64,000 bases of DNA from Alloascoidea africana (taxonomy: Eukaryota; Ascomycota; Alloascoideomycetes; Alloascoideales; Alloascoideaceae), in assembly GCA_030581615.1 (NCBI GenBank), contig JAKTTT010000040.1, positions 62,001-126,000 on the forward strand, given 5' to 3'. Position 1 is the stretch's first letter. Every line of letters starts with the position of its first letter. The notes below the pieces were generated by a model, which saw nothing but the letters and a program-made list of their open reading frames with translations, was not told the DNA's origin and did not search any database. Below are positions 1 to 11,761 of the stretch, piece by piece. The position numbers and the translations under genes were made by a program.

Positions 1-353
1 AGTATTATTTTGCTGTTCAGGTTCATTAGATATCCACCTCTACCACCGCAATTATTCTCCATTTTGCCCAAGCCAAATTTCTTTAAGCTTCTATCATGAA
101 CATAGATAATATGGTCTAGTCATTGTGGTGTTGAAATTACCTCCAACACCGTTTATCCTACATTACGATTACGCAGATTTCATTCAAACTCTGACATAAA
201 AAAGCGACAACACAATTATAACAAAAAGGCCAATGATAGTAAAGCTCTTCAAAAGTACAATCATTTTCAAATCAGCAGCAAGCCATAAGTTCATTCATAA
301 TTACAACAGATTTGAGCTAAAAAAAAAGAGAAAGAAAAAAATACAAAAAAGCA
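1..353. other. intergenic, left edge
   Basis: AT-rich stretch downstream of the minus-strand HTH-psq gene. It holds an A-rich run near 318-350 just past the stop codon, on the side of that gene's 3' UTR. I see no supported gene. The far left could belong to a neighbour that lies outside the window. Confidence 0.5.
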
Positions 354-3203
354 TCAAGATTTGTTTCCTGGTCCAACTTCTCTATTTGAACCATTTTGAA
401 AAGAATATCGAAAATTATTACTACTTCCAATAGGGATCGTAGGCGCATTCTGAAATGCCGAACTGGAAGGAAGTGGATATTGCGTGCCGCTCGAAAAAGG
501 GCCAGTTCCAGAACTTTGTTCATAATGTTGTGCTAAAGATACAGATTCGTTATTAGGGTTGGGTCTGAATGGACGATTACCACCATTTGTTAAATTGCCA
601 GTCTTGCTGTGCATATAATGATCTTGGCCTGTTGGGACAGTGGATTCTGAAATTGGGCCTGAAGGATGAAGTGGTAGTTCTCCGCCTTTAAAAATATCAG
701 CATCAGGTTCAGACTTATCGTTGTTAACGGATGTGGACGAAGAAACAGCAGGCTCAGAGCTACCATACTTGGTTATAGTGCCTTGATCTACCACATCTGG
801 CGTATTAGCACGCTCATAACCATGTTGGTGTTGTATACCATCATCTTTGTTGTTCTCATTCTTGCTTTGATCAAGCTTTCTCCGTTTATGGGGACTCTCG
901 ATAGGAGCACTAGTGATATGATCTACAGCTTTAATAAACACGTTATCATCATCCTCGCTTTCATCTTCATCTGCAGAAAAATCGAATTCTTTCAGTCTGG
1001 TGGTCGTCTCTGAAAGAATTGAACTCTTCAAGCACTGGGTCAAATCTCGTATATATGAAAGCACTGCGGAAGGCACGCTCTTCAATGTTTTAGCAATCTC
1101 CAGATTTTCATCCAAAATCTCCATTGTGGGCATTCCTTCCAGCTGCCGGAATTCCATGTCCACCGGCCTTTCGTTTCTGTGCTGTTCAATCTGATTCGGG
1201 GGTTCCGGCGACGGAGAATCTATGACTTCTGGCTCGACGTTTCCTAGTTGGTGCGAGTTCCGAGTGGCAAATCTCCTAGCCCACGCCTCATTCAAATCTT
1301 TTTCGTCGTATTTGAAAGAGGGATTGGACTTGATTTTTTCTTCCAGTAAATGTTGAGCATAGTATATAATAGTTTCAAGTTTCAACATCTGTGTATGGGG
1401 TATTGTGGTTCGAATCACATTGACCAAAGTGCCTTCTTCAATAATATTCATCAGCTTTTGATCATGCTCAGAGTCCTTTAAAGCTTTCGCAACACGAATA
1501 CGGTCTTCAAGAGTATCGGTAGGGACATCAAATGCCTTTGCTGCTTCTTCAAGTGTCATTCCAGTATGGACTGCCAGTTCAGCTTTGCGCAACAACTCGC
1601 GTGTGGAATCCGGACTTGATACATCTGGCTTTTCTTGCTTCTTTATCAAATTCTCATTCGCACTGTTCCGCCTTTCAGCTCGCACTCGATCATAAAGGGT
1701 GGAAAATGGAACACCATATAATTTACAAGCACCAGAGATGATTGCTCCTTTGAGAACCGCCTCTTTGGCAACTTCAATTATCACTCGGCGTTCTGACCAT
1801 GTTGCGTTCTTATATCGCTGTCTAGCAGCTTCTTCGGAGTCCTTACTAGACTCCAAGGGCGAAGACTCAGACCGAGATTTCTTTTCTTGAGGTGAGGTTA
1901 CATTTAAATCAGGACTGGTGTTGCCATCTTTCAAAGGTAGTGGTTCCTTCTTTTCGCCTACTCCATTATTGCTACCAATAGCAACTTTGTAGTGCAATGC
2001 CCGAATTCGATCGTGAAGTGTAGACTTGGGAACTCCATATTTTGCAGCAGCATCGCTTAGAGCTAATCCACTTTCGACCTCTGTCTTTGCTTTGTCAATC
2101 AATTCTCGTCTCTCTTCTCTGGTCGAGGTTCTATACACCTCAATCGCATCAATCGCCTTATCAGACTCTTTTTTGTCAACTTCTTCTCTTGCTCTTTTAT
2201 GAGAGACCTTGGCGACTCCATCTGCATTCTTATTTCGAAGCCGATCGTATAATGTTGAAAAGGGCACGCCAAAAACTTTTGATGCCTTTGAACGGTTCAT
2301 TCCCTTTTCACATGCTTCCACAGCCCTTTCAACAAGAATAAGCCGCTCCACTTTTGTTGCATCGTGATATTTTTGTCGCAAATCGACACCTTCGGGAGTG
2401 GGAACAGCACTTTCAGTCGTGCCTTTGTTTTGACCATTGCCGCTCTTTGTTGGAGTGGTTGGTATTGGAGGTGGTGACAATGAACTTTGTAATGGCTTTG
2501 AGGTTGGTGTAGACTCTGGAGTATCAACCTCTGTCATGACAGGATTTATAGACTTTCTATTCGACTTGGCCTTTTCAACCGCATTTTCACTTTTCAGTTT
2601 GTCATGAAGGGTAGAAATTGGCACTCCATAAATTCTTGATCCTTCAGCATATGTCATACCATTGAGAACTGCAATGCTTGCCTTTCGCACACAAATTGCC
2701 CTCTCTTCCTTCGACATGTTCTTATACCGCAATTTGGCTTGCGAAATAGGAGACTCATCACCTTCTCCTATAATGGTCGCGACAGTAGGCGTCGAGGTAG
2801 GCGATGGCTGAGAGTTTAGGTTAATGTTAGAACGCGGCCCCGAACCAGCGGCAACAGGTTCAGACGAAGGTGAAGCACCGCGAATTGAGCTGCTCTCTAA
2901 TCTGAACACCAGCTCACCACTTTTCCTGGCTGATGACTTTCTCTTTTCAGCGGGCTGATACGAGTTTGTGGCTTTTAAAAGATCATACAGCGTGGTTCTG
3001 GGGACTCCGTACTTCGCAGCGGCATGGGAGTGCGACATGCCATTTTGAAGATCCTGCTTTGCCAACAAGAGCAAGGCCCGGCGTTCTTCTTTAGAAGCTC
3101 TCTGGTATCGTAGCCTCGCAGGGTCTTGTGGTGATGCTGATTTGGGAGTTGAGTTTGTAGGCTCTCCCTCTCTATTCGATTTGGGCGCAGCTGTCGAAGA
3201 CAT
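354..3203 (-). CDS. protein with six tandem HTH-psq (pipsqueak-type) repeats
   Basis: Predicted DNA-binding protein of 949 residues; role unknown. Seen: six copies of a roughly 45-residue helix-turn-helix unit at about residues 29-79, 156-205, 274-325, 352-403, 459-510 and 533-572. The signature is a basic ERR/EER helix, a G(M/A/L) turn, then (Y/F)GVP.(S/T)TL(Y/H)D(R/K/L)(L/I/V)R. Repeat 6 is the most divergent (FDVPTDTLEDRIR). Linkers are Ser/Pro/Lys rich, and residues 640-649 (AWARRFATRN) recall the end of a CENP-B-type HTH. The C-terminal third is acidic, then Asn/Ser rich and probably disordered. The start is the first ATG in the open frame; the frame continues 13 codons upstream without another ATG. 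Known: psq domains occur in Pipsqueak-type regulators and in pogo/Tc1-type transposases. Inference: a chromatin or transcription factor with a multivalent DNA-binding region. Not a transposase, as no DDE domain is visible. Confidence 0.85.
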   Translation of the reverse strand: MSSTAAPKSNREGEPTNSTPKSASPQDPARLRYQRASKEERRALLLLAKQDLQNGMSHSHAAAKYGVPRTTLYDLLKATNSYQPAEKRKSSARKSGELVFRLESSSIRGASPSSEPVAAGSGPRSNINLNSQPSPTSTPTVATIIGEGDESPISQAKLRYKNMSKEERAICVRKASIAVLNGMTYAEGSRIYGVPISTLHDKLKSENAVEKAKSNRKSINPVMTEVDTPESTPTSKPLQSSLSPPPIPTTPTKSGNGQNKGTTESAVPTPEGVDLRQKYHDATKVERLILVERAVEACEKGMNRSKASKVFGVPFSTLYDRLRNKNADGVAKVSHKRAREEVDKKESDKAIDAIEVYRTSTREERRELIDKAKTEVESGLALSDAAAKYGVPKSTLHDRIRALHYKVAIGSNNGVGEKKEPLPLKDGNTSPDLNVTSPQEKKSRSESSPLESSKDSEEAARQRYKNATWSERRVIIEVAKEAVLKGAIISGACKLYGVPFSTLYDRVRAERRNSANENLIKKQEKPDVSSPDSTRELLRKAELAVHTGMTLEEAAKAFDVPTDTLEDRIRVAKALKDSEHDQKLMNIIEEGTLVNVIRTTIPHTQMLKLETIIYYAQHLLEEKIKSNPSFKYDEKDLNEAWARRFATRNSHQLGNVEPEVIDSPSPEPPNQIEQHRNERPVDMEFRQLEGMPTMEILDENLEIAKTLKSVPSAVLSYIRDLTQCLKSSILSETTTRLKEFDFSADEDESEDDDNVFIKAVDHITSAPIESPHKRRKLDQSKNENNKDDGIQHQHGYERANTPDVVDQGTITKYGSSEPAVSSSTSVNNDKSEPDADIFKGGELPLHPSGPISESTVPTGQDHYMHSKTGNLTNGGNRPFRPNPNNESVSLAQHYEQSSGTGPFSSGTQYPLPSSSAFQNAPTIPIGSSNNFRYSFQNGSNREVGPGNKS

Positions 3204-3797
3204 CGTCGCAACACGGGGGAGAGTAGCAGAACGTAAAACCAAGATATCAACGGAATCGCAGTGGAAGGCAAAAAGGTCTCACTGGGGCTTACTGAGGGAC
3301 TACTTGAGACTTCAGAGAATTCTTCCTTTATGGGCCATTCCTCTCTGGTGCAGGGCTATTCTGGCGACGGACAAACAGAGAAACAGGCGAGAGTGGGAGG
3401 GGAGAAAAGAGTGTGTCGGCGGTCCGGATTGGAGGGAGAAATTGCGAGCCGGCCGGTTCGGGGCGCCCGCACTTCCTTCCGAATTCCGGATGCCGGTTCT
3501 GCCCAACACAAACCAAACACGCCTTTTACTCTTTCTGTTCTGTTTTTTGCTGTTGCAAGAGATTATAACTTCCCCAATGACTGTTTAGGAAAGGATAAAG
3601 CCAATGTTCTAGGGCGCCGCTATTGCACCGGATAAAGCACCCTGGATTCGGTCGGATAAGGCTTCGACGGACCCTTTACAGGTATCCGGAAAGATTTACA
3701 GCAATGACAGAAAATATTAGATACTAAGAGCTTTTATACGTGAAAATTCGAAATCACTTCTACCCTCCATCAATTGTCCCACAACCATTATGTTACA
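3204..3797. other. promoter region of the HTH-psq gene, GC-rich patch
   Basis: Lies between the start of the HTH-psq gene and the 3' end of SPC97, both on the minus strand. A GC-rich patch at about 3415-3500 (GCCGGCCGGTTCGGGGCGCC core) stands out from the AT-rich flanks. Open frames here look like by-products of that composition. No gene is supported. Confidence 0.5.
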
Positions 3798-6367
3798 TTA
3801 CATCTCAAATGCGTTTTCTGATTGAGCGGTCACCCGAGCTAAAGCCCCATCAAGCCGCTCTGAAAGAACAGTGAAAATCATGGATTCTTTGCCTGCATAG
3901 TAATCCAAAGATTCGACAAAGACGCCAAGATGGTGGTCGAAACTGTTGTTATACTCACCAAGAATATGCTCCATTTTAGAAATCCTCTCTGCTGTTAACT
4001 CTTCATTATACTGTGAATCGGGCGGAAGTGTTGCTGAATAAGCATTGAACAACTCCGAATCCACCAGAATCAGTGTTTTCTTGAGAGATAGTAAAAAAGA
4101 TGTGTATACTTTGATAGTGATGCACATCTTTGAGAAAATCCGAATCATCTTTTCTGTTGTTAACATACAACCCTTGAGGCAGTTTTCAAGAAAGGTTTGC
4201 AGGTTTAAAATCAAATCCTCCACAGACTCTTCTGTTTCTATCTGTGATTTGAGAGCCTGCCAATTTGGTTCGATTACATCATAGTTACAATAGTAACTGA
4301 CATATTCAATAAACAACCTCATCTTGCCCTTTAAAGCATTGGCCTCTGCTTTCCAAGCTCTAATCCTTTTATTCCGTGACCTGTGCCGCCAAACACTTGA
4401 CTTTACAAGCTCTACCCACACTTTTTCAAGTGACCTTTCAATGAACCGAATATAAACAAGGTGCCGAAATAACAGCTGGTATTGAATTAAAGCGTGTCTG
4501 GAAATGATGAAACAGAGGGGGAAAGGTAAGGTCACTTCACAGTTGAAATACATGGCGGCTATACTGTGTTTCTTTTCGCTGTCGCTTTTGATACCCCCTT
4601 CCTCTCGTGGCTTGTTTAACGTGTTTGATAACATGTTTCTCAGTGTTATCCCGCTATCAGCTGCTAATGCTTCTTCAGCATCCATTGCCTCTACCTGAAT
4701 AATCTCAATGAGGTATGCATAGATATCTTGCTTCTCCAGGTAGACTTTTAATGAATCCTCAAGCGTATCCACTACATATTCGTTGTACCCAGTGCCGATA
4801 TCCTTCAACGTTTGACCCAAAAATCCTCTCTGTAATTTGAATGCTGAAGCCTTTTGGATCTGCTTCCCCAGTTCGTGATAACTTTCTTCTAAAAACTGCA
4901 TAAAACTATGCGCTTCTTTTAACAGATAGAATCTGTTAAAAAAGTTCAGAAAAGATTGAAGCCGATATCCATTAAGTAAGAGGTCTAGCAATAAGCTATT
5001 CGCACGATGAAAAGCCGAATCGATATACAGAAACAGGTTTCGGTCTTCGATCGATTGAACCTCCTCAGTAGGAGTAACCGCTTTATCCAAAACTCCACAT
5101 TCCCGTACAACGTTTAGGTATTTCCCTGTAAGAAGAATTTTGCTTTGCACGGTTCGATCCAAAAATTGAAAGGGCAAGCCATCTTTTCTAATCGTGTACC
5201 TCTGCTCCCAGTATCTATCGGTAAAATTGGTATACACCTTGTTCAGGCTTATGCTTGAGTGCTCATTGACCATGAATTCATCATAAGGATCTGAAATCTT
5301 TCCGTACTTTAACCATCTGTTCAACATTTTGATATATGGCTTCGATACATGCCTCAAAAGCTCCGTTAGAAAGTTTTTGGAAAGTGGATCACCCTCGTAG
5401 TCGTCCAATTGCTCTTGAATTATTCGTAAAACAAGACCGCCTTTGCAAATCGAGCTTGATCCAATATCAGCGGCAAGATCAATAGAGCCAATTTCTTTTA
5501 AATCATTCTTGATATTTTGTAAAAGGTCGTCTAACGGATTTGATGCGGAGGTGAGACGTTCCTTGGTGATTTTCATGATTCGCTGGGTTATCTCGTACGA
5601 GTGGTCCAGTTTCTTGCTAATTGGGTGTATTTGTTGGCTCAGTTGCCGAAGTGAATAAGATGGAGACTGTAAGAGCTCGTCTTTAACGTGTACAACATGC
5701 GCTAGGTATTCCTATACCAGATACCAATTAGTCTCTTGGTTATCACATGAAAAACTCGAGCCGTTACTTACATGCAATAGATTCCTCACACAAGCACACA
5801 GAGCTTGGTTTATCTGACCATATATCGATTTGCTATAGGTGTCCGAGAATGCTTGTAAAGCAGCATACAACTTTCCAGCCTTTATTATTCCTTTCGTGAT
5901 ATCTTTCAAACTTGGGTCCAAATTTTTCGCAATCCTGTAATCTGGCCCTTTCATTCGAATAAGTTCGTCATTGATATTGTACTTTTCGCTGTATCTGATG
6001 TACTGTCCCTCCAGACCCTTTAAACAATTATGAGGATATGATCCAAAAACCGTACATACTCTTGGGCAAAAAAGATTGAAATCCGTAATCGCACAACACA
6101 ATTTTAACTTACTACCAAGACAAATAACAAATCATCAAGTATTAGGGCTTCCTGGTGTCTGATCTCCTTTATGCTTGAAAGTGGATAGGCTTTTTGCCGA
6201 ATAGTCGTTTGGGAGGAGGATAACGGCTGATAGGAAGAAATCCTCGCGACTGGAGAGGCCCAATTCTCAAGAAGGCAAACCTCGTCTACCTGTATATCCG
6301 GATTGTAAACGCTCTCTGCCATGGCTAGTTCTGTTGGTAGTTCCAGTTCAAAGGGATGTACTTTCAA
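3798..6367 (-). CDS. SPC97: Spc97/GCP2-type gamma-tubulin complex component
   Basis: Component of the gamma-tubulin small complex, which nucleates microtubules at the spindle pole body. Three exons read on the minus strand: 6367-6113, 6017-5772 and 5711-3798. The introns are 95 and 60 nt, both with GTAAGT donors, and both junctions fall between codons. The product is 804 residues (S. cerevisiae Spc97 is 823). The first junction rebuilds the family motif LDDLLFVLVGLEGQYIRY. The second joins RNLLH to EYLAHVVHVKDEL. Further GCP landmarks are YGKISDPYDEFMV and the C-terminal VFVESLDYYAG region. Spc98/GCP3 is excluded mainly by the N-terminal grip motif and length. The 3' end faces the HTH-psq promoter; the start is 135 bp from the ATG7 stop. 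Confidence 0.9.
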
Positions 6368-6502
6368 GTCTTGGTTGCCTGGTCTTCATCCTGTTGTTTA
6401 CTTTAACCTGTATTTGAAGTTCCACGATTTACGCTTATTTGCGTATATTAAGAACCGGTGTATATCCAGACCCAAATGCTTTAATTAGATCAATTTCTAA
6501 AA

Positions 6503-8751
6503 CTACATAATTTCAAAATCTCCATCCTCGTCTTCATCAAATCCGCCGTCTAGATCGAGCTGTTCAGTCTGCCTTCTCAGTTCAGCTAGTCCGCTAAGTT
6601 CCTCAATGTATTCCTTTTCGTCAAGCGCTCTTTTAACAAACTTCCATCCCTCTTTCTTCCATTGTCGTAAAACAGGTAGAGAGCACGCTGAGCAGCATGA
6701 GTAATTTTCACCTCTTATAGTAAGAATTTGAAAATTGTGTAGAAACCCTCGCAATTGGTGAGGAACTTTCCCCAAAACCGATCCCTCCTGTTCTGTAGTA
6801 GAGGAAGCTGGTACTGGCGATATTTCACTATTACCGTTATCCGGAATTGGCGCTGGAGCAAACTCACCCAGAGGATGCTGGAGCATGGAAACCAAAAGCT
6901 CGACGGTCAAAGATGAAGCCAACAGTGCAACGCCTGGCCTTGTAACAGTGCACATTTGATCCAATGTTCTGTTGCTTAAACTGTCTGTAGGAGCAACAAT
7001 GTCATTGCAAAAATAACATCCGAGTCTCTTCACATTCACTTCGGAGGTTTCCTCTGTTTCTTCATTGGAGATAATCCTCTGGTCATGTAAAACGCCATGC
7101 CTCATCACCACAAAACTGTCAAATCCCAAAGCTGCGTTTATCACAATCTTCTTCTTTGCTGCACACATCAACGAGGGAAGCCATCGCGCTTCGCGTGAAT
7201 CAACCAACAAAAAGATAGCATCATGGTCGTCTATTAGCTTTTCTAGTTCTTCATAAGCCTGTTTCTGCTTATTCTCGTTGGTAATGGGGTGACCAGCCAT
7301 CGGTATCTCTAACACTTGGGCATCCGCATTGACTGAAGGATAGATTTGTTTCAGCGCTTCAGCTGCCCTTGTTGCCTTGTATTCCCCGCCATTGAGACAA
7401 TCTTCAAAAGTAAAAAGAGGTTGCCGAACGGGATTAGAAAAGGATACCTTGCCACTGTCCACAAATGTAATTTTATTCACCCCCCAACCTAGAAGGGCTC
7501 TCGCTACATAGCATCCAAGGGTTCCTGCCCCCAGAAGTAGGCATCTTGTGTCTTTGATTTTTGTCAAGTCTAGTTCTGGGGCAATCCTCCACTTCATCAG
7601 TTTGAGGTTGAGATCGACTGCTTGGTCAGCCAGTTGTATTGGGTCCATGAGCGACCCCAAATCTGTCATTTTAGGGGCCAATTTGTTTGTACTAGTACGC
7701 TCCCAGCCTGTAACTTTAGGCACATTATCCGGTTTTGATGGTTCATTGTTCGCTAGATTGATCCAGCGACTCTTTGGAGACGTGTTTGCATCTCTAGCGT
7801 GGATAAAGTCCCTGAACGCCAAAACTTTTATCCTCTCAAATCCAAGTGTTGACAGAAGAACCAAAAAGTTTCGAAGAGCCCAACCAAACGCATTTGGGTT
7901 TGAGCTTGAGTCCAAAAATCCAAATGCTGGTTCAGTTTCGAGCTCTGTGCCAGTCCAAAATGTCTTATACTCGGATAAAAGTCCAGTTTCCCATTCTGAG
8001 GTTTCAGCATTCTGGCGAAGAAGAAAGAATCCCTTTTGTAAAAGCGGGATAGATGTGTTTGCTATCCAATCGCAAACAGCGGTAACCTCTTCTTGTGCAG
8101 CTTCTTGTATTGTAGTGCTTGAACTTGGCCAACTTGGAACATGTAAAGCAGGAAAGGCGAACCAATATGTGAACTTGTACTTTTTCAAATCTGAAAATGA
8201 AATTACGCTGAACGAAGCCAGTTTGGAGGGGTCATTAAGTACTGATTTGTCTAGAATTGCTTGCCATATCTAATTCCCACGAATCGGTCAATATCGTTCC
8301 TGAGGGTACTAAACCAAGAATCAATAAAGAAAAAGGTGCTCACCTGTTGCCCAAGATCTTTTACATATTTTGGTTTGTCGATTGCTTTAAATTCTTCGAT
8401 CGTATTAACGTTGAGGATGGTTCCTGAAGCAACAACCTGATCTCTTGATCTTTTTGTCCACAACACAGTATTAGCTCATTCTCTTTTAAGTTTTGATTAA
8501 GAATACACATACAAACTGTTGATATACTGGTCAACTGGTTTCAGGCTTTCTCCACTAAAAGATAAGAAAGGTGGCAAGCTGGTTGCGGACAAGTGGTGCG
8601 TCAAGGAATAGGTACCGTAGACCGGGTACTTTTCGGTATCCAACTTGAATTCATCTAGCTTTTTCTCGGAGAGAGATTTAAAGAACGAAGCATCCACAGA
8701 GGATCTAAACGGGGCAAACTTTAGGCTTGGGAGGTTTGTGTTTGTTGCCAT
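6503..8751 (-). CDS. ATG7: Atg7, E1-like enzyme of autophagy
   Basis: Activates Atg8 and Atg12 and passes them to Atg3 and Atg10 during autophagosome formation. Three exons on the minus strand: 8751-8513, 8449-8344 and 8269-6503. Introns are 63 nt (GTATGT donor, GCTAATAC branch) and 74 nt (GTGAGC donor). The product is 703 residues. The N-terminal domain begins LKFAPFRSSVDASFF and continues to DLKKYKFTYWFAFPALHVP. The ThiF-type nucleotide site reads LLLGAGTLGCYVARALLGWG, followed by the FVDSGKVSFSNPVRQPLF loop. The catalytic cysteine is about Cys555 in MCTVTRPG (codon at 6950-6952). The C-terminus is acidic (DEDEDGDFEIM), as in other Atg7 proteins. Its start lies about 108 bp from the predicted start of the divergent RabGAP gene. 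The acceptor of intron 1 was chosen because it restores the INSLSRDQVVASGTI reading. Confidence 0.95.
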
Positions 8752-8859
8752 TTCGAGGGGAGGAGGGGTGGTCTGGGGAGAGCTTGGGAGTAGCAGGCAG
8801 AGATTCCTTATACAGAAGGTTCAAGGGCCAGTATACGTGGGTTAGTACCTCCAAAGGGC
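8752..8859. promoter_or_regulatory. short divergent promoter between ATG7 and the RabGAP gene
   Basis: Only 108 bp separate the two predicted ATGs. The segment next to ATG7 is G-rich on the plus strand (GAGGGGAGGAGGGGTGGTC), and no TATA-like box is obvious. The exact size depends on the predicted first exon of the RabGAP. Confidence 0.4.
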
Positions 8860-11234
8860 ATGAACAGTCTTACAAAGCTCGTCAATCTAAGGTATTTTGC
8901 GGTTCTGGCTTACTTTAGAGATCGTGTCATGACCAGTATTTAACACCGGCGACTAAAGGGAGCGATGGCTTTTTATCAAGGCGAACTATGAATCAATAGA
9001 GAAGCTGAGAAAAGACGTTGCTCGAGGCAGTTACCTCAGAGAACATCAGAGTGTCAAAATAGAAGAAAATGGCCAGAGTACTGGAAGATCTTTGTTGTGG
9101 AAGGTTCGTGCAATAACTGAGAACGGTTTATAGCTTGATTCCTGGCTAATGCGCATGGACCAACCAGATCTTTTTGTCCTTCAATACTGTTGATGAGAGC
9201 AGCTGTCTACAAGTAGTATCAGACGCTCGGACTTCTTTTGAAGCAATGAGAGGTGCTTTTATACCGAATATCGATGATATTAAGAACACGCTAAAAGCGT
9301 TGGATGAATCTAGAAGCGAGAGTGAAGTAAGTCTTTGAATGATCACCTCGTTAAGACTCACTAACCAGTCTTGAAGGACATTAAAGACTGGGACATATTG
9401 TGCCAGATATCACAGGATGTTACTCGTCTTTACCCTGAATCGAACTATTTCAAAAAGGAGTCTATCCAAGTAGATTTGGTGACGATTCTCGTGGTTTACT
9501 CAAAGTTGACTCCAGATTTAGGATACCGTCAAGGAATGCATGAGATCTTGGGACTAATTTGTATGCTGTGCGAGTTTCTATTTGGTTTGATTTATTGGCT
9601 AACAATTTTCGTGCCCACAAGATTTGACACTCGAAAAAGAAACGCTAGATTTTTGTCACAGAGAAGAATTGGAGTCTTCATTAAAGCTATCGGAATTAGA
9701 TGATTTTCTCATAACCTGCAACTCGAGTGAACATCTAGTTCATGACACATTTGCCTTATTTCACAAAGTAATGATTTCTGTTAAGCCATTTTATGAAGTA
9801 CCGAGATCTATGTCTCTTGCTTCTCCGGTTCACCAGCCTGAGTATATTCAAAAACACATGCTGAAGACTGTAGATCCGGAGCTGAGCAATTGTCTTGAGT
9901 CAAATATGATAGATCCAAATATCTGGGGAGTGCCATGGATGAGATTAATGTTTTCTAGGCAGTTCAAACAGGAAAGACTTTTATCTCTTTGGGATTCATT
10001 GTTTGCTGCAGATTCAGAAATTTTGGATTTAATTCCATATGTCTGTCTTGTAATGCTGATAAGAATAAGAAGAAGGAGTAAGTAAACTCTCTAAAAAGAA
10101 TATTGTTTTTAACCTTTCACTCAGACTTACCTGATCACTCGATTAGTATTACAAAGCGACCAGACTGGAATATATGAAGCTCTCTTACGATGCCCAGATT
10201 ATGATCTCGAGAATTCGAAAGAAAACTTAGACCATCCAGAAGCCGAGCTTAAGATTGATCCTATTACCGACAAGCCAGGCATGTACATTGCCAATGCTTT
10301 GTATCTAAAATCTCGTTTTACACCACTGGGTGGAAAATACATCATTGACCAGTATGACGTTGGGAACAACGACACCGACGTTAGCAATAGAGCTCGATCT
10401 CCCCTGTCGTCTGCTTTACAAGATGGTTTGCCCAGATCAAGAACTCGCCGTATAGTTGAAGGTCGAACCTCAAGGTCTCCTTCCGCATTAAGAGCGGTCT
10501 TTGAGCAGAATGCACAAGCCTTTTCAAAAGGTATAAATGAAGCTCTACAAAAATATCAGGCAGAAGGGGTTGATGAAATTAGAAGTGCCTTCCAAAAAGG
10601 TGTAAAGACCTTGGGGTATGGGCTACAACAAACCAAAAATTTGGTTGACGGTAGTGACAGCACTGGTAGAAGAAATCAAAGATCCGAGTTTCCAGCACCT
10701 TCTACTTCTACGAAAAAGAGCAATGAGGAGAGTACAGCACTGAATCTTCTAGGTCAAGAAAAGGGCACAACAAAGATACAAACAGATCCGAACATGTTAA
10801 GCCAGATCCAACCGCTTGGCAATAAAAATGGAGACTTTAGTGAAGGTTTAATGCAATCGCTTTCGAACCCTATACCCAAAATCGAAACTTCAGAACGGGA
10901 TGTTGTGGAAGGTTCAGTTAAACGGATCTCAAGAACAGAGAGCTCAACTCCAGTAAGAGTTCATCCTGCATTAAAAGATAGTAAATTCTCATGGATGCTT
11001 GACCCAATCTCTGGATCTTCAAATAAAGATAGAAAATTCATCGTCAGTCCAAAACAATCACCCCGTACACCGGAAAAAGCAAGCTCACCATTTTCGGACC
11101 CCTTGTTTCCTAATAGTAAAGGCGGCAGTATTGAGCGAGAAAGAAATAGGCCTAAAAGCCGGGATTTTAAAGTGTCAAGAACAAATTCACCCTCAAGCTC
11201 TAAATCACCCGCTTCCACTCTTTTTGATTTCTGA
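8860..11234 (+). CDS. TBC-domain RabGAP, TBC1D5 type
   Basis: Rab GTPase-activating protein. Six exons: 8860-8891, 8959-9103, 9168-9326, 9377-9560, 9622-10077, 10147-11234; product about 687 residues. Both catalytic fingers are present: Arg129 in ISQDVTR (IxxDxxR) and Gln164 in GYRQGMHE (YxQG). TBC1D5-type landmarks are WLFIKANYESI, SLLWKIFLSF, HDTFALFHKVM, IWGVPWMRLMFSRQF and LLSLWDSLFAAD. Introns 3-5 have normal GTAAGT/GTATGC donors, and GGCTAACA is a clear branch in intron 4. Introns 1 (GTATTT) and 2 (GTTCGT) have unusual donors and are less certain; exon 1 is a prediction that gives an in-frame ATG. The C-terminal half (from about residue 350) is Ser/Pro rich and probably disordered. Known: human TBC1D5 acts on Rab7 and binds retromer and Atg8-family proteins. 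A similar role here is inference. Confidence 0.8.
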
Positions 11235-11761
11235 TACACAGCGAGCAAAATAGACTAGGTCATTTGAAGTAACATTAATTTTAGATAGAACGTTTCTCAA
11301 ACTTTTGTACTGGTTGTATGAATAATTAGTCTCATCACATGAATCTTTCATTCATTTTAAATCGAGTTCAAGTTTTTGTCACTCTCGTAAGCTTCATAGA
11401 GAATCATTACAGACGTTCAGATCGTCTTAATTGACCTCCACGAATAATCTATCTTTAGCACAACTAGAAAGACTTCAATAGCGTATTCAATTCTATAGCA
11501 TATATTATTCAGTTGCATTGTAAAGCGAAGGTTACAGTGATGCTCTCCACCCTTCATTCCAAACTATTGCTAAGGATACATGGATAAGTTGACCTATATT
11601 TTGGCAATTAGATCAAGAATACATGCCGTCACAGCCATCTTTTCAATTTACAAACCTTGATTCCAGGATACATATGTGCCGGGTAACTACATATTTTGTC
11701 CCGGATCATAAAGCATACTCACATCATAGATCTGAATATTTTGGCAGTCGACTCGTGCACG
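11235..11761. other. intergenic between the RabGAP and the membrane protein gene
   Basis: AT-rich; it would hold the RabGAP 3' UTR and the promoter of the next plus-strand gene. The downstream frame is open before 11762 but starts with no ATG there. I see no other gene. Confidence 0.5.
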
